This document shows positions 24,799 through 33,679 of a DNA stretch of 64,000 nt, piece after piece. The first letter of the stretch is position 1. Each line of letters starts with the position of its first letter. The notes below the pieces were generated by a model that saw nothing but the letters and a program-made list of their open reading frames with translations, ran no database searches and was not told the DNA's origin. The stretch comes from Actinoplanes couchii. GTDB lineage: Bacteria > Actinomycetota > Actinomycetes > Mycobacteriales > Micromonosporaceae. The stretch lies in assembly GCF_016862075.1 (NCBI RefSeq), contig NZ_BOMG01000082.1, positions 1-64,000 on the forward strand, written 5' to 3'. Both the position numbers and the translations under genes were made by a program.

Positions 24799-25326
24799 AT
24801 GACCGTCGCCAACGACCCGTTCGCCCGCCTTCCCCGGGTGCCGGACTTCCAGGTCACCAGCACCGTCGTCACCGACGGCGCGCCGCTCGCCCTGGCGCAG
24901 ATGTCCGGCGCCTTCGGGATCCCCGGCGGGCAGGACGTCTCGCCCGACCTGACCTGGTCCGGGTTCCCCGAGGGCACCCGGAGCTTCGCGGTGACCATGT
25001 ACGACCCGGACGCGCCGACGATGTCCGGCTTCTGGCACTGGGTGGTCGCCGACATCCCGGCCGGCGTGACCACGCTGGCCGCCGGCGCCGAACTGCCGGC
25101 CGGCGCGTTCGCGCTGCGCAACGACGCGGGCCAGGCCGGGTTCGCCGGTGCGGCCCCGCCCGCCGGGCACGGCGCGCACCGCTACTTCATCACCGTGCAC
25201 GCCCTCGACGTGGCGACCATCGGGGTGCCCGCCGAGGGCACCCCGGCCTACCTCGGTTTCACCATGGCCGGGCACATCCTCGCCCGCGCGACCATCGTGG
25301 CGACCGCGGAGATCCCGCAGGACTAA
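24799..25326 (+). CDS. YbhB/YbcL-type PEBP family protein
   Basis: A 175-residue phosphatidylethanolamine-binding-protein relative (Raf kinase inhibitor-like). Hallmarks are DVSPDLTWSGFPEGTRSFAVTMYDPDAPT, FWHWVVADIP and the HRYFITVHALDV motif with the ligand-pocket His residues. There is no signal peptide. It is divergent from the MmyB-type regulator, which probably represses it. The stop overlaps the end of the convergent acyltransferase gene by 4 bp. The biochemical function of bacterial members is not settled. Confidence 0.93.
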   Translation: MTVANDPFARLPRVPDFQVTSTVVTDGAPLALAQMSGAFGIPGGQDVSPDLTWSGFPEGTRSFAVTMYDPDAPTMSGFWHWVVADIPAGVTTLAAGAELPAGAFALRNDAGQAGFAGAAPPAGHGAHRYFITVHALDVATIGVPAEGTPAYLGFTMAGHILARATIVATAEIPQD

Positions 25327-25937
25327 CGCGCCACCGGGGCCACGGCCCGGAGCTCGGCGGTCAGCCGGTTGGACAACTGGATCGCCGACTCCGCCGGGGC
25401 CGGCGGCGTGGGCTCGAAGAACGTGACCTTCAGGCGCGGGCGGCGCGGGAAGCGGACGATGTCCACCACCCCGGAGACCGCCGCGCAGACGACGCGGGCC
25501 TGCGGCACGGCGTGGGCGAGACGCCCGGCGCCGCTGCGGGCCCGCAACTGCCGGCCCTGGGACCGGGTGCCCTCCGGGAAGATGCCCAGGCAGCCGCCCT
25601 GCTCGAGGCACTGGATCGCGGAGTCCAGCGCGCCGGTGTCGCCCTCGCCGCGCCGGACCGGGATCTGGCCCATGCCGTCGAGCACCCGGCGGAGCACCGG
25701 GTTCTTCCAGAGCGACGCCTTGGCGAGGGCCCGGATGTGCCGGCGCTTGCGGGCGGCGACGGCGATCACCACCGGATCCCACGCGCTGTCGTGGTTGGCC
25801 ACCACGATCGTCGCGCCGTGCGCCGGCAGCAGCTCCAGGCCGGTCACTTCGAGGCGGCCCCACCAGCGGACGATCGGTTCCGCCGCGGCCATGACCGCTC
25901 GATAGGCCGCCGGGATCCGGCCGGTGTCGTGTTCCAT
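25323..25937 (-). CDS. lysophospholipid acyltransferase (PlsC-like)
   Basis: A 204-residue 1-acyl-glycerol-3-phosphate acyltransferase-like protein. It has the NHDSAWDPV catalytic H-x4-D motif (near residue 48), the IPVRRGEGDTGALDSA region and the FPEGTRSQGR motif (near 120). It lacks a long N-terminal membrane helix, so it is probably a peripheral membrane enzyme acylating a glycerophospholipid or other acceptor. It lies just upstream, in its own direction, of nothing obvious. The Lrp gene's stop is 3 bp from its start, so the two may share a transcript, with Lrp first. Confidence 0.92.
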   Translation of the reverse strand: MEHDTGRIPAAYRAVMAAAEPIVRWWGRLEVTGLELLPAHGATIVVANHDSAWDPVVIAVAARKRRHIRALAKASLWKNPVLRRVLDGMGQIPVRRGEGDTGALDSAIQCLEQGGCLGIFPEGTRSQGRQLRARSGAGRLAHAVPQARVVCAAVSGVVDIVRFPRRPRLKVTFFEPTPPAPAESAIQLSNRLTAELRAVAPVAR

Positions 25938-25940
25938 GAC

Positions 25941-26867
25941 TCATTCTCCAACAGGCGCGCGAGTGTTGCCGAGGGGCAGACGGTACGTCTCACGGACGAA
26001 GTCCAGGTGCACCCAGGTGCAGATGCCGGTGACGTCGGGGGAGGATCGCACCTGCTCGGCGACCCGTTGCAGGGCCGGCAGCGAGTTGCCGGAGACGGTG
26101 CCGATCATGTCGTAGTTCCCGATCGTGGTGGCCAGGAACTCCACCCCGGGAATCTCCAGGATGGTGGCCACCAGATCATCCGAGTAGCCCCGCACGTGCA
26201 GGCCCAGGCCCATCGCCATGTTCCTGGTCCGGGCGCCCCGGCGGGTGATCGTCGAGATCCGCATGACCTCCCGCTCCAGCAGCGCCAGGGTGCGGGTACG
26301 GGCGGTGGACTCGGAGACGCCGACCGCCTCGGCCAGCTCCCGGAACGGCATCCGGCCGTCGTCCTGCAGCCGGTGCACGATCGCCACGTCGACCTCGTCC
26401 AGCCGCATCTGCGCCGGGCGGGCGGCGACCGCGAACGGGCTGCGCAGCACGTCCACGTAGACCAGCGTGCACACCTCGCTGACCGCGTTCGACAGGCGGA
26501 TCTCCTCCACCGCGTCGAAGAGTTCCCGCTGGTCCCGGGCCCGCAGTTCGACGACGATGTGGTACTCGCCGCTCACCAGCGAGACCAGGGTGACATTGTC
26601 GGCCGCCAGCAGGTGCTCGACCACACCCTGGGTGGAACCGTCCACTTTGATGGACAGGTGGCAGCCGACGTCCAGGTCCAGCACGGCCGGGTGGGCCATC
26701 GCGACGATCGCGACGTCGCCGCTCTCGCGCAGCTCCCGCAGCCGGGCCCGGACCACCGAGCGGGGCACCCCCAGTTCGGCGGCCAGATCGACGATCGGGG
26801 CGCGGCCGTCCCGGCGCAGCAGCGCCACCAGCCGTTCGTTGAGTTCTTCGTGCGGTGAGCCGGTCAT
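25941..26867 (-). CDS. tandem-domain Lrp/AsnC regulator, island edge
   Basis: A 308-residue regulator built of two AsnC-type units. HTH 1 lies at about residues 5-45 (ELNERLVALLRRDGRAPIVDLAAELGVP) and is followed by a RAM-like region. HTH 2 lies at about 160-205 (LDEVDVAIVHRLQDDGRMPFRELAEAVGVS) with a second RAM-like domain (GNYDMIGTVSG). The ATG at 26867 puts HTH 1 at the N-terminus; a longer frame would invade the operator region. It is divergent from the amino-acid importer genes with palindromes between, so it most likely controls them in response to a substrate. The acyltransferase gene follows by 3 bp. Confidence 0.9.
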   Translation of the reverse strand: MTGSPHEELNERLVALLRRDGRAPIVDLAAELGVPRSVVRARLRELRESGDVAIVAMAHPAVLDLDVGCHLSIKVDGSTQGVVEHLLAADNVTLVSLVSGEYHIVVELRARDQRELFDAVEEIRLSNAVSEVCTLVYVDVLRSPFAVAARPAQMRLDEVDVAIVHRLQDDGRMPFRELAEAVGVSESTARTRTLALLEREVMRISTITRRGARTRNMAMGLGLHVRGYSDDLVATILEIPGVEFLATTIGNYDMIGTVSGNSLPALQRVAEQVRSSPDVTGICTWVHLDFVRETYRLPLGNTRAPVGE

Positions 26868-26902
26868 CCGGGACGCTCCAGGACTGCACGGGAAAAGATT
26901 CT

Positions 26903-26962
26903 TCGGATCATCGACGATCCGAATCCTTCGCTGATCCGCCGTACGGACGATCAAATGATCGT
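26903..26962. promoter_or_regulatory. two palindromic operators in Lrp/importer intergenic region
   Basis: A perfect inverted repeat TTCGGATC-N6-GATCCGAA (26903-26924) and a second, ACGATCA-N2-TGATCGT (26947-26962), lie between the divergent Lrp gene and the binding-protein gene. The spacing suggests binding by a dimeric or octameric regulator, most simply the adjacent Lrp protein. Confidence 0.55.
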
Positions 26963-27090
26963 ACAGACGGGTCAGTCCTCGACCGAATCCGTGACGAGGA
27001 CCGGATATCGCAATGATTCGGAACGCGGGCGAAACAAACGCTACCTAGCGTCACCGGCCACCCCCTCCCGGCGACAAGGAGCGACCTCCG

Positions 27091-27957
27091 GTGAAGCGCA
27101 TGATCATCGCCACGGCCACCGCGGCCACGCTGCTCGGCCTCTCGGCCTGTAGTTCCGGTTCCTCCTCCGATTCCCCCGGCGGCTCGGAAGCCGCCGCCGC
27201 GGTCAAGGCCCAGGCCACCGCGCCGGAAGGGCTGGTCAAGGCCGGCACCCTGACGGTCTGCATCGACCCCGAGTACGCACCCCTGGAGTACTACGAGAAC
27301 GGCACCTCCGGCGAGATCATCGGCTTCGACGCCGACGCCGCCCGCGCACTGGCCGGTTACTGGGGGCTCGAGTTCGCCACCCAGGTCACCACGTTCGAGG
27401 GCCTGCAGCCGGGGCTCACCTCCAAGCGCTGCGACATCATCCCCGGTGGCCTCTACATGAGCGAGGAGCGCACCGCCGTCCTGGACGGGGTGGCGTACAT
27501 GCAGACCGGCCCGGCGCTGATCGTCGGCACCGCGGTGCAGACCGACCCGGCCGCCGAGAAGGACCTGTGCGGGCTCACCCTGGTCGGCCAGAACGCCTCG
27601 GAGAACCTGACCGAGGCCAAGCGGATCGCCGCCGACTGCGAGAAGGCCGGCACCAAGACCCCGGTGCAGCAGTACCCGAAGACCTCCGACACGGTTCTCG
27701 CGGTGATGAACGGCAAGGCCGGCGCCCTGATCGAGACCGACGTCGCCGCCGTCGACATCGTCAAGAAGAGCTCCGGCAAGCTGCGCCTGATCAACGGCTT
27801 CTTCCCGCCGAGCACCAAGTTCGGGATGTTCGCCAACAAGGACGCCGCCATCACGGCGCCGCTGGGTGAGGCTCTGAAGGCGCTGCACGCCGACGGCACC
27901 CTCGGCAAGATCGCCGAGAACTACGGCCTGAGCACCGACTCGTTGAACGTCTACTGA
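27091..27957 (+). CDS. amino-acid ABC transporter substrate-binding lipoprotein
   Basis: A 288-residue family-3 solute-binding protein. The signal sequence ends in lipobox LSAC; a Ser/Gly linker follows. The fold motifs are LTVCIDPEYAPLEYYENG, IIGFDADAARALAGYWG and GKIAENYGL at the C-terminus, all typical of polar amino-acid and opine binding proteins. The GTG at 27091 has AAGGAG upstream. It captures the substrate for the permease and ATPase that follow with start/stop coupling. The binding residues do not identify the ligand by eye. Confidence 0.92.
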   Translation: MKRMIIATATAATLLGLSACSSGSSSDSPGGSEAAAAVKAQATAPEGLVKAGTLTVCIDPEYAPLEYYENGTSGEIIGFDADAARALAGYWGLEFATQVTTFEGLQPGLTSKRCDIIPGGLYMSEERTAVLDGVAYMQTGPALIVGTAVQTDPAAEKDLCGLTLVGQNASENLTEAKRIAADCEKAGTKTPVQQYPKTSDTVLAVMNGKAGALIETDVAAVDIVKKSSGKLRLINGFFPPSTKFGMFANKDAAITAPLGEALKALHADGTLGKIAENYGLSTDSLNVY

Positions 27958-27958
27958 C

Positions 27959-28699
27959 GTGGAATTCGACTCGACGATCTTCTTCGATCAACTGCTTTCC
28001 GAGGCGTACGTCCGGGGAGCCCTGCTCTCGCTCGGTCTGGCCGTCGCCAGCCAGGCCGGGGCCGTGGTGATCGGTTTCGGCCTGGCCCTGGGCAAGTCCT
28101 CGAAGTTCGCCGCGGTCCGCTCGGTCTGCACCGGCTACATCTGGTTCTTCCGGGCGATCCCGGCGCTGCTGCTGCTCCTGCTGATGTGGAACGGCCTGCC
28201 GCAGCTGTCGCCGGTCTTCCAGCGGGAGTGGTACTCGCCGTTCCTGGCCGCGTTCATCGGCCTGGCCCTGGCCGAGGGCGCGTTCATGGCGGAGATCATC
28301 CGCTCGGCACTGATGAGAGTGGACGACGGCCAGCAACTCGCGGCCCGGGCGCTCGGCATGACCCGTACCCAGGTGCTGTTCAAGGTGGTCCTGCCGCAGG
28401 CGACCCGGGTGGCCCTGCCGCCGACCGGCAACGAGTTCATCGGCATGGTCAAGTACACCTCGCTGGCCAGCGTGATCTCGCTGCAGGAGCTGCTCACCAC
28501 GGCACAGATGGGTGTCGCGGTCACCTTCCGGTACGCCGAGTACTACGCCGCCGCCACCGTCTACTACCTGGTGATCGTCTCGGTGCTGATGCTGCTGCAG
28601 AACCGGATCGAACGCCGCTTCACCTGGACGTCCACCCCCACCAAGCGGCGGTTCCCCGCGCTGTCCCGTCCGCAGACGCCTGAGAAGGTCCCGGCATGA
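27959..28699 (+). CDS. polar amino-acid ABC transporter permease
   Basis: A 246-residue HisM/GlnP-type permease with five or six membrane helices (GALLSLGLAVASQAGAVVIG; IPALLLLLLMWNGL). It carries the EAA-loop pattern EGAFMAEIIRSALMRVDDGQQLAARALGMTRTQVLFKVVLPQA, where the ATPase docks. A single permease probably works as a homodimer. The start GTG is one base after the preceding stop, and the ATPase ATG overlaps its end, so the three are translationally coupled. Confidence 0.93.
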   Translation: MEFDSTIFFDQLLSEAYVRGALLSLGLAVASQAGAVVIGFGLALGKSSKFAAVRSVCTGYIWFFRAIPALLLLLLMWNGLPQLSPVFQREWYSPFLAAFIGLALAEGAFMAEIIRSALMRVDDGQQLAARALGMTRTQVLFKVVLPQATRVALPPTGNEFIGMVKYTSLASVISLQELLTTAQMGVAVTFRYAEYYAAATVYYLVIVSVLMLLQNRIERRFTWTSTPTKRRFPALSRPQTPEKVPA

Positions 28700-29463
28700 A
28701 GACCCCGCCGCTGCTCGAGGTGCAGAACCTGCACAAGTCCTACAACAACGTCGAGGTGCTGGGCGGGGTCGACTTCACCGTCCAGCGCGGTCAGGTGAAG
28801 GCGCTGCTCGGCCCGTCCGGCAGCGGCAAGTCCACCATCCTGCGGATGATCAGCCTGCTGGAGCCCTGCGACTCGGGCACCATCCTGCTCGACGGCGAGC
28901 AGATCGGCGTGATCGGTGGCCGGGTCGACGTGCGGCCGGCCCCGGAGCGGATCCTGGCCCGCCAGCGTACGGCGATCGGCATGGTCTTCCAGAAGTTCAA
29001 CCTCTTCCCGCATCTGGACGCCACCCGCAACGTGATGTCCGGCCTGACCACCGTGCTCAAGGTGCCCAAGAAGGAAGCACGTGAGCAGGCCCTGGAGATG
29101 CTCGACCGGGTCGGGCTGGCGGCCCGGGCACACGCCTACCCGTCGGAGCTGTCCGGCGGTCAGCAGCAGCGGGTGGCCATCGCCCGCGCCCTGGTGATGA
29201 AACCCAAGCTGATGCTCTTCGACGAGCCGACCTCGGCCCTGGACCCGGAGCTGGTCCGCGAGGTGCTCGACGTGATGGAGAAGCTGGCCTCGGACGGGAT
29301 GACCATGGTCGTGGTCACCCACGAGATGCGCTTCGCCCGCAGCGTGGCCTCCGAGGTCGCCCTCTTCGACTCCGGCCAGATCGTCGAACAGGCCCCGCCG
29401 GACCGCTTCTTCGACGCACCCGAGCACGAGCGCACCCGCCGCTTCCTCGCCCACATGCACTGA
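28696..29463 (+). CDS. polar amino-acid ABC transporter ATPase
   Basis: A 255-residue GlnQ-type ATPase: Walker A GPSGSGKST, Q-loop GMVFQKFNLFPHLDA, signature LSGGQQQRVAIARAL, Walker B LMLFDEPTSALD and H-loop VVTHEM. A small insertion after the first strand set (GVIGGRVDVRPAPERILAR, about residues 70-90) matches some actinobacterial and rhizobial members. It overlaps the permease by ATGA, and the decarboxylase-like gene follows 26 bp later behind an AAGGAG site, so transport and catabolism are one transcript. Confidence 0.95.
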   Translation: MKTPPLLEVQNLHKSYNNVEVLGGVDFTVQRGQVKALLGPSGSGKSTILRMISLLEPCDSGTILLDGEQIGVIGGRVDVRPAPERILARQRTAIGMVFQKFNLFPHLDATRNVMSGLTTVLKVPKKEAREQALEMLDRVGLAARAHAYPSELSGGQQQRVAIARALVMKPKLMLFDEPTSALDPELVREVLDVMEKLASDGMTMVVVTHEMRFARSVASEVALFDSGQIVEQAPPDRFFDAPEHERTRRFLAHMH

Positions 29464-29489
29464 TCATTCTCGGTAAGGAGATCCACCCG

Positions 29490-31064
29490 ATGAGAGCCGG
29501 TCACGCCCTGGCCCTGCTGCTGCGCGAGTACGGCGTCGACACCGTGTTCGGCATCCCCGGAGTGCACACCATCGAGTTCTACCGGGGATTCGCCGAGGCC
29601 GGCATCGCCACCCGTCCGGCGCGGCACGAACAGGGCGCCGGGTTCATGGCCGACGCCTACGCCCGGCAGACCGGGAAACCCGGTGTCTGCGCGCTGGTCA
29701 CCGGCCCGGGGGTGCTCAACGCCCTGACCCCGCTGGCGCAGGCCTGGCACGACTCGATCCCGCTGCTGTACGTCACCGCCACCACCCGCTCCGACCTGCT
29801 CGGCCGGGAACGCGGGCCGCTGCACGACATCCGGGACCAGGTGGCCGCGGTCGCCGGGGTCACCGAACACTCGTGGCTGGCCCGGACCGCCGAGGAGCTG
29901 CCGGAACTGATCGACCGGGCGTGGACCGCGATGACCACCGGACGCCCGCGCCCGGCACACATCGCCGTCCCCATCGACGTCCTGACCACCGAGGTCGACG
30001 GGCCGTTCACCCGGATCGACCGCGCGCCCGCCGCGATCATCGAGCCCGATGACGAGTCGCTCCGCGCAGCCGTCCACCTCCTGGAGCAGGCGACCGCGCC
30101 CGCGATCATCGCCGGTGGTGGGGCCCGTGGTGCCGCCGCTGACGTGCGCGCGCTGGCCGAACTGCTCGGCGCTCCCGTCGTCACCACCGGCAACGCCTCC
30201 GGGCTGCTGGCACCCGGCCATCCGCTGGCCGTCGGCACGCTGCTGCCGTTCCGGGGCGCGCGGGACCTGCTGCGTGAGGCGGACGTCGTGCTGGCCGTGG
30301 GCACCGAGTTCTCCGAGACCGACGTGCTCTACACCGGGCAGGACGTCGAGATCGGCGGGGCGCTGATCCGGCTCGACATCGACACGGCGAACCTGCAGGC
30401 GCCGATGCCCGCGAAGGTCGCCCTGCACGGGGACGCGCGGTCGGTCCTCGTACAGCTGCGGGGGTTGATCGGCCGGGAACCGGCTGCGGACGGCGGTGAC
30501 CGGGCCTCGGCAGCGCGGGCCGATATCGCCTGGACCGATCAGTCGCGCGGGCATCTGCCCTGGCTGGACGCGGTGTCCGCGGCTCTGCCGGAGAACACCG
30601 CGGTGGTACTGGACTCCACCCAGCTCGCTTACACCGCCCACCACTACCTGTCGCCGGCCGAGCCGACCGCCTGGACCGCCACCTACGGGCTGGGCACACT
30701 CGGCGCGGCGCTGCCGATGGCGGTCGGCGCGGCCATCGCCGAACCGGAGCGGCCGGTGCTGGCGATCGCCGGTGACGGCGGCAGCCTGTTCACCCTCACC
30801 GAGCTGGCCACCGCCGTCGACCTGGGCCGGCAGCTGACCCTGCTGATCTGGGACAACCAGGGTTACGGGGAGATCCGCGACTCGTTCGACAGGGCGTCCG
30901 CCACTCGGGTCGACACCGAGGTCACCGCTGCCGACCACGCCCTGATCGCGCAAGGATTCGGGGCTCGTGGTGTCCGGGTCGGGTCGCCCGCGGAACTGCG
31001 GACGGCCCTCGGCGAGGCGCTGCGGTCCGATGTGGTCACCGTCGTCGTCGCGGCCGGCTTCTGA
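29490..31064 (+). CDS. ThDP-dependent 2-oxo-acid decarboxylase/acetolactate-synthase-like
   Basis: A 524-residue ThDP enzyme of the acetohydroxyacid synthase/benzoylformate decarboxylase superfamily. The catalytic Glu is in RHEQGAGFMADAYAR (near residue 52). The middle domain has the PAIIAGGGARGAA pattern, and the cofactor motif is AGDGGSLFTLTEL..WDNQGYGEI (GDG..N, about residues 430-460). The GVDTVFGIPGVHTIEFYRG opening is also seen in proteins annotated as 5-guanidino-2-oxopentanoate decarboxylase (AruI type), so decarboxylation of a 2-oxo acid derived from the imported amino acid is plausible. The next gene overlaps by one base. Confidence 0.88.
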   Translation: MRAGHALALLLREYGVDTVFGIPGVHTIEFYRGFAEAGIATRPARHEQGAGFMADAYARQTGKPGVCALVTGPGVLNALTPLAQAWHDSIPLLYVTATTRSDLLGRERGPLHDIRDQVAAVAGVTEHSWLARTAEELPELIDRAWTAMTTGRPRPAHIAVPIDVLTTEVDGPFTRIDRAPAAIIEPDDESLRAAVHLLEQATAPAIIAGGGARGAAADVRALAELLGAPVVTTGNASGLLAPGHPLAVGTLLPFRGARDLLREADVVLAVGTEFSETDVLYTGQDVEIGGALIRLDIDTANLQAPMPAKVALHGDARSVLVQLRGLIGREPAADGGDRASAARADIAWTDQSRGHLPWLDAVSAALPENTAVVLDSTQLAYTAHHYLSPAEPTAWTATYGLGTLGAALPMAVGAAIAEPERPVLAIAGDGGSLFTLTELATAVDLGRQLTLLIWDNQGYGEIRDSFDRASATRVDTEVTAADHALIAQGFGARGVRVGSPAELRTALGEALRSDVVTVVVAAGF

Positions 31065-32008
31065 TGGGCACCGATCGTCCATTGGTGCTCCTCACCGACG
31101 TGTCCGATATTGATCCGCAGCCCGCCATCGACCTCCTCGAACGCAACGGCTTCGACGTCGAAGTGCTGAAACTCGACGTCGACCCGGTCGTGCCGGAGCG
31201 GGCGCGCCGGGCGGTCGCCGCCGTCGGTGGGTACGCGCATCTCGGTACGGACTTCTTTGCCGCTGTGCCCGATCTCGAATTCGTGGCGTTGACCTCGGCC
31301 GGGGCCGACATGGTCGACACCTCGGCCGCCGAAAAGCACGGGGTGGAGATCCGGCCGCTGTACGGGGCGGCTACCGAAGAAGTGGCGGTGCACGCTCTCG
31401 CCCTGGTCCTGGCCGTGGAACGTGGGATTCGGGTCACCGAGCAGGTGGCGGCGGGGTCGTGGTCGGAGGCGTTCACGCACCTGCCGCGCCGACTCTCCAC
31501 CTGCACGCTGGGGGTGCTCGGGCTGGGACGGATCGGGGCCGAGTTCGCCCGGGTCGCCCGGCCGTTGTTCGGGCGGGTCGTCGGTTACGACCCCTATGTC
31601 CCGGCACCGGATGGGGTCGAGGCCGTCGGGCTCGACCAGTTGCTGGCCGCGAGCGACGTGCTGTCGGTGCACATGCCGCTGTCCGGGGAGACCCGGGGCA
31701 TGCTCGGGTCCGCCGAGTTGGCGCGACTGCCGCACGGGGCCAGCCTGATCAACGTGTCCCGGGCTGAGATCGTCGACCAGGGGGCGCTGCTGGCGGCTTT
31801 GGACGACGGGCGACTGCGTGGGGCCGGGCTGGACGTGCTGATCGGGGAGCCGCCCGCGCTCGACGATCCACTGCGTGATCATTCCCGGACAGTCGTGACG
31901 CCGCACGTGGGCTACCTGTCAAAGGGCTCCCTGCGGGTGTACGAGGAGAAACCAGCCGCCACGATCGTCGAATGGTGGCTCACACGTAGTAAGGAACAGT
32001 CCCGGTAG
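31064..32008 (+). CDS. D-2-hydroxyacid dehydrogenase
   Basis: A 314-residue NAD-dependent D-isomer 2-hydroxyacid dehydrogenase. The nucleotide-binding motif is LGVLGLGRIGAEFARVARP (near residue 150). The catalytic Arg is in NVSRAEIVDQ, followed by Glu (IGEPPALDD) and His in VTPHVGYLS. It would interconvert a 2-oxo acid and a D-2-hydroxy acid, fitting with the ThDP enzyme whose stop codon overlaps its start. The 3' end overlaps the convergent EPSP-like gene by 29 bp. The specific substrate is not evident. Confidence 0.92.
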   Translation: MGTDRPLVLLTDVSDIDPQPAIDLLERNGFDVEVLKLDVDPVVPERARRAVAAVGGYAHLGTDFFAAVPDLEFVALTSAGADMVDTSAAEKHGVEIRPLYGAATEEVAVHALALVLAVERGIRVTEQVAAGSWSEAFTHLPRRLSTCTLGVLGLGRIGAEFARVARPLFGRVVGYDPYVPAPDGVEAVGLDQLLAASDVLSVHMPLSGETRGMLGSAELARLPHGASLINVSRAEIVDQGALLAALDDGRLRGAGLDVLIGEPPALDDPLRDHSRTVVTPHVGYLSKGSLRVYEEKPAATIVEWWLTRSKEQSR

Positions 32009-32669
32009 TAGTGCCGGGAAGGATGTTCTCGTCGGCGGTCATCGCCTGCCGCCAGGCCTTCCGGAACGGTCGCAGGCCCGGCGCGTCCGGGTCGATGCCG
32101 GTGATCCGGATCCCCGGCACCACCAGCCCGAGAACCGCGCCGAGAGCAGCGAGGCCCGGGTCGCCGTGCGCCGGCCATTCGCCGGGGCGTAGCGACCCGG
32201 GCTCGATCTCGATCACATCGGGTCGCGCGACAGCCCGGCTGCCCAGTGCGGACAAAGCGGACAAGGTTTCCTTGGCTCGTGGGGCCTGCGATATCCCGGC
32301 GAGCCGTGAGGGGCCATCCGCGAGCGCGGCCAGGACGAGGGCGATTCCGGCCAGGCTCGGAGCGGCGCTCAGGTCGTAGGTGATGCCCTCCAGGTGGCCG
32401 GACGTGGCGCGGCTGGTGCAGGTCAGGCCCTCGGCGGAGCGGACGACATAGGCGCCGAAGGTGGCCAGGAGATCCCGCAGCACCGGAGCGGCCGGGTCGT
32501 CAGCGAGGGCGTCCCAGTTGCGCAGCACGACGGTGCCGGTGGTGACCGCGGCCCCGGCCAGGAACACCGCGGCGTCCTCGACGGTGGGCGCCACCACGAC
32601 GGGGCCGGCGACCACATCGAGACGGGCACGCATCGGGATCATCGCTTCAGGTGCCGGCCAGGTGGTCAT
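31980..32669 (-). CDS. half-size EPSP-synthase-like protein
   Basis: A 229-residue protein resembling one lobe of the 3-phosphoshikimate 1-carboxyvinyltransferase (AroA/MurA) fold. Inverse beta-alpha-beta repeats are visible in VVLRNWDALADDPAAPVLRDLLATFGAYV, ITYDLSAAPSLAGIALVLAALADGPSRLAGI and RPGEWPAHGDPGLAALGAVLGLVV. Full AroA is about 430 residues with two lobes and a central active site, so this is half-length. It lacks the N-terminal KS..NR substrate-binding segment. It starts within the end of the upstream Lrp gene (ATGA), so the two are coupled. A role as binding or regulatory partner is as likely as catalysis. Confidence 0.6.
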   Translation of the reverse strand: MTTWPAPEAMIPMRARLDVVAGPVVVAPTVEDAAVFLAGAAVTTGTVVLRNWDALADDPAAPVLRDLLATFGAYVVRSAEGLTCTSRATSGHLEGITYDLSAAPSLAGIALVLAALADGPSRLAGISQAPRAKETLSALSALGSRAVARPDVIEIEPGSLRPGEWPAHGDPGLAALGAVLGLVVPGIRITGIDPDAPGLRPFRKAWRQAMTADENILPGTTTGTVPYYV

Positions 32670-33541
32670 GCGTAGGTCTCCTTCACCACGTCGAGGTGGG
32701 TCCAGCTCTGCAGGGAACGGACACCCGGAACGGCCCGCAACCGGGTCAGCGCCCGCGAGGCGTCACTCGGCGACGCGCAGGTCAGCGTGCCGACGAAGTC
32801 GGCGGACCCGGTGGTCAGGGCGAGATAGGACATGCCCGGCAGATCGCGCAGCGCCGCGAGCGTCTCCTCCCGGGCGGCCGGAGCGCTGAGCCGGTAACCG
32901 ACCTGGACCGTGCCGGGCCCCGGCTGCCGCCGCACCCCGATCCGCAGCGCCCCGGTCTTGATCAGCCGCAGCACCCGGCTCCGGGTGGACGCGGTGGTCA
33001 GGCCGACCTGCTCCCCCATCGCCGCGAACGAGCGCCGCCCGTCCGCCTGCAACTCGGTGACCAGGGCCCGGTCGATGTCGTCGAGCGGATGGGCCACCTC
33101 GGGCCGGGGCAGGTCGAGGCTGGCGTCGCGCACTATGTCCAGGTACTCGTCGAGGTCGACGTCGGCGACCCCGGGCAGGGCGGCCACCGCGGCGACGACG
33201 GCCGCGAGGGTTTTCCGGTCGGCGACCCGGACCTCGGCGGAGAGGGTGTGCGCGCCGGCGACGTGCGACACGAACGGCACCTCGGGCCGGGCGCACAGGG
33301 TCGCGAGCACGTGGTCGAGCGGCCCGTCGACACGCAACCGCAGGTGGGCGCAGGTGGCCAGGCCCAGCACCTCGGGGTGGACGACGGCCCGCACGGCGAC
33401 ACCGTCGTCGTCCAGCGCGGCCATCGCCTTGCGGACGGCGGCGCTGCTGTGCCCCAGGGAGCGGGACAGCGCCTCCACCGACATGCGGCCGTCGGAGGCG
33501 AGCGCGAGCGCCACCGCCTCTTTGACCTCGTCCACCGTCAC
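32666..33541 (-). CDS. tandem-domain Lrp/AsnC regulator, island centre
   Basis: A 291-residue regulator with the same two-unit AsnC plan as the one at the left edge. HTH 1 is near residues 5-45 (SVEALSRSLGHSSAAVRKAM). HTH 2 is near 145-190 (IDRALVTELQADGRRSFAAMGEQVGLTTASTRSRVL) with RAM-like segments after each. The GTG start has GAAGGGG upstream. It is divergent from the isomerase-oxygenase operon and coupled to the EPSP-like gene, so it probably controls the right-hand half of the island while its relative controls the importer half. Confidence 0.9.
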   Translation of the reverse strand: MTVDEVKEAVALALASDGRMSVEALSRSLGHSSAAVRKAMAALDDDGVAVRAVVHPEVLGLATCAHLRLRVDGPLDHVLATLCARPEVPFVSHVAGAHTLSAEVRVADRKTLAAVVAAVAALPGVADVDLDEYLDIVRDASLDLPRPEVAHPLDDIDRALVTELQADGRRSFAAMGEQVGLTTASTRSRVLRLIKTGALRIGVRRQPGPGTVQVGYRLSAPAAREETLAALRDLPGMSYLALTTGSADFVGTLTCASPSDASRALTRLRAVPGVRSLQSWTHLDVVKETYA

Positions 33542-33679
33542 TTCTGCCCCTTCGTCGAGAGTCTGCTGAGGATCATCCCACGCCCGCCCTGTTTTGAGGA
33601 AGACATTTGTTTGTTAAAAACAACCACAGACGCAACTTCTGCTTGCTAAATATCGCTGAACTGCCGTAGAAGTGTTGGC
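33542..33679. promoter_or_regulatory. AT-rich divergent promoter region
   Basis: A 138-bp stretch between the second Lrp gene and the isomerase gene, markedly AT-rich for this genome. It contains imperfect dyads (TTGTT..AACAA around 33608-33623; CAACTTCT at 33633 facing AGAAGTGTTG at 33668). These are plausible Lrp sites and divergent promoters, but no element is decisive. Confidence 0.35.
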
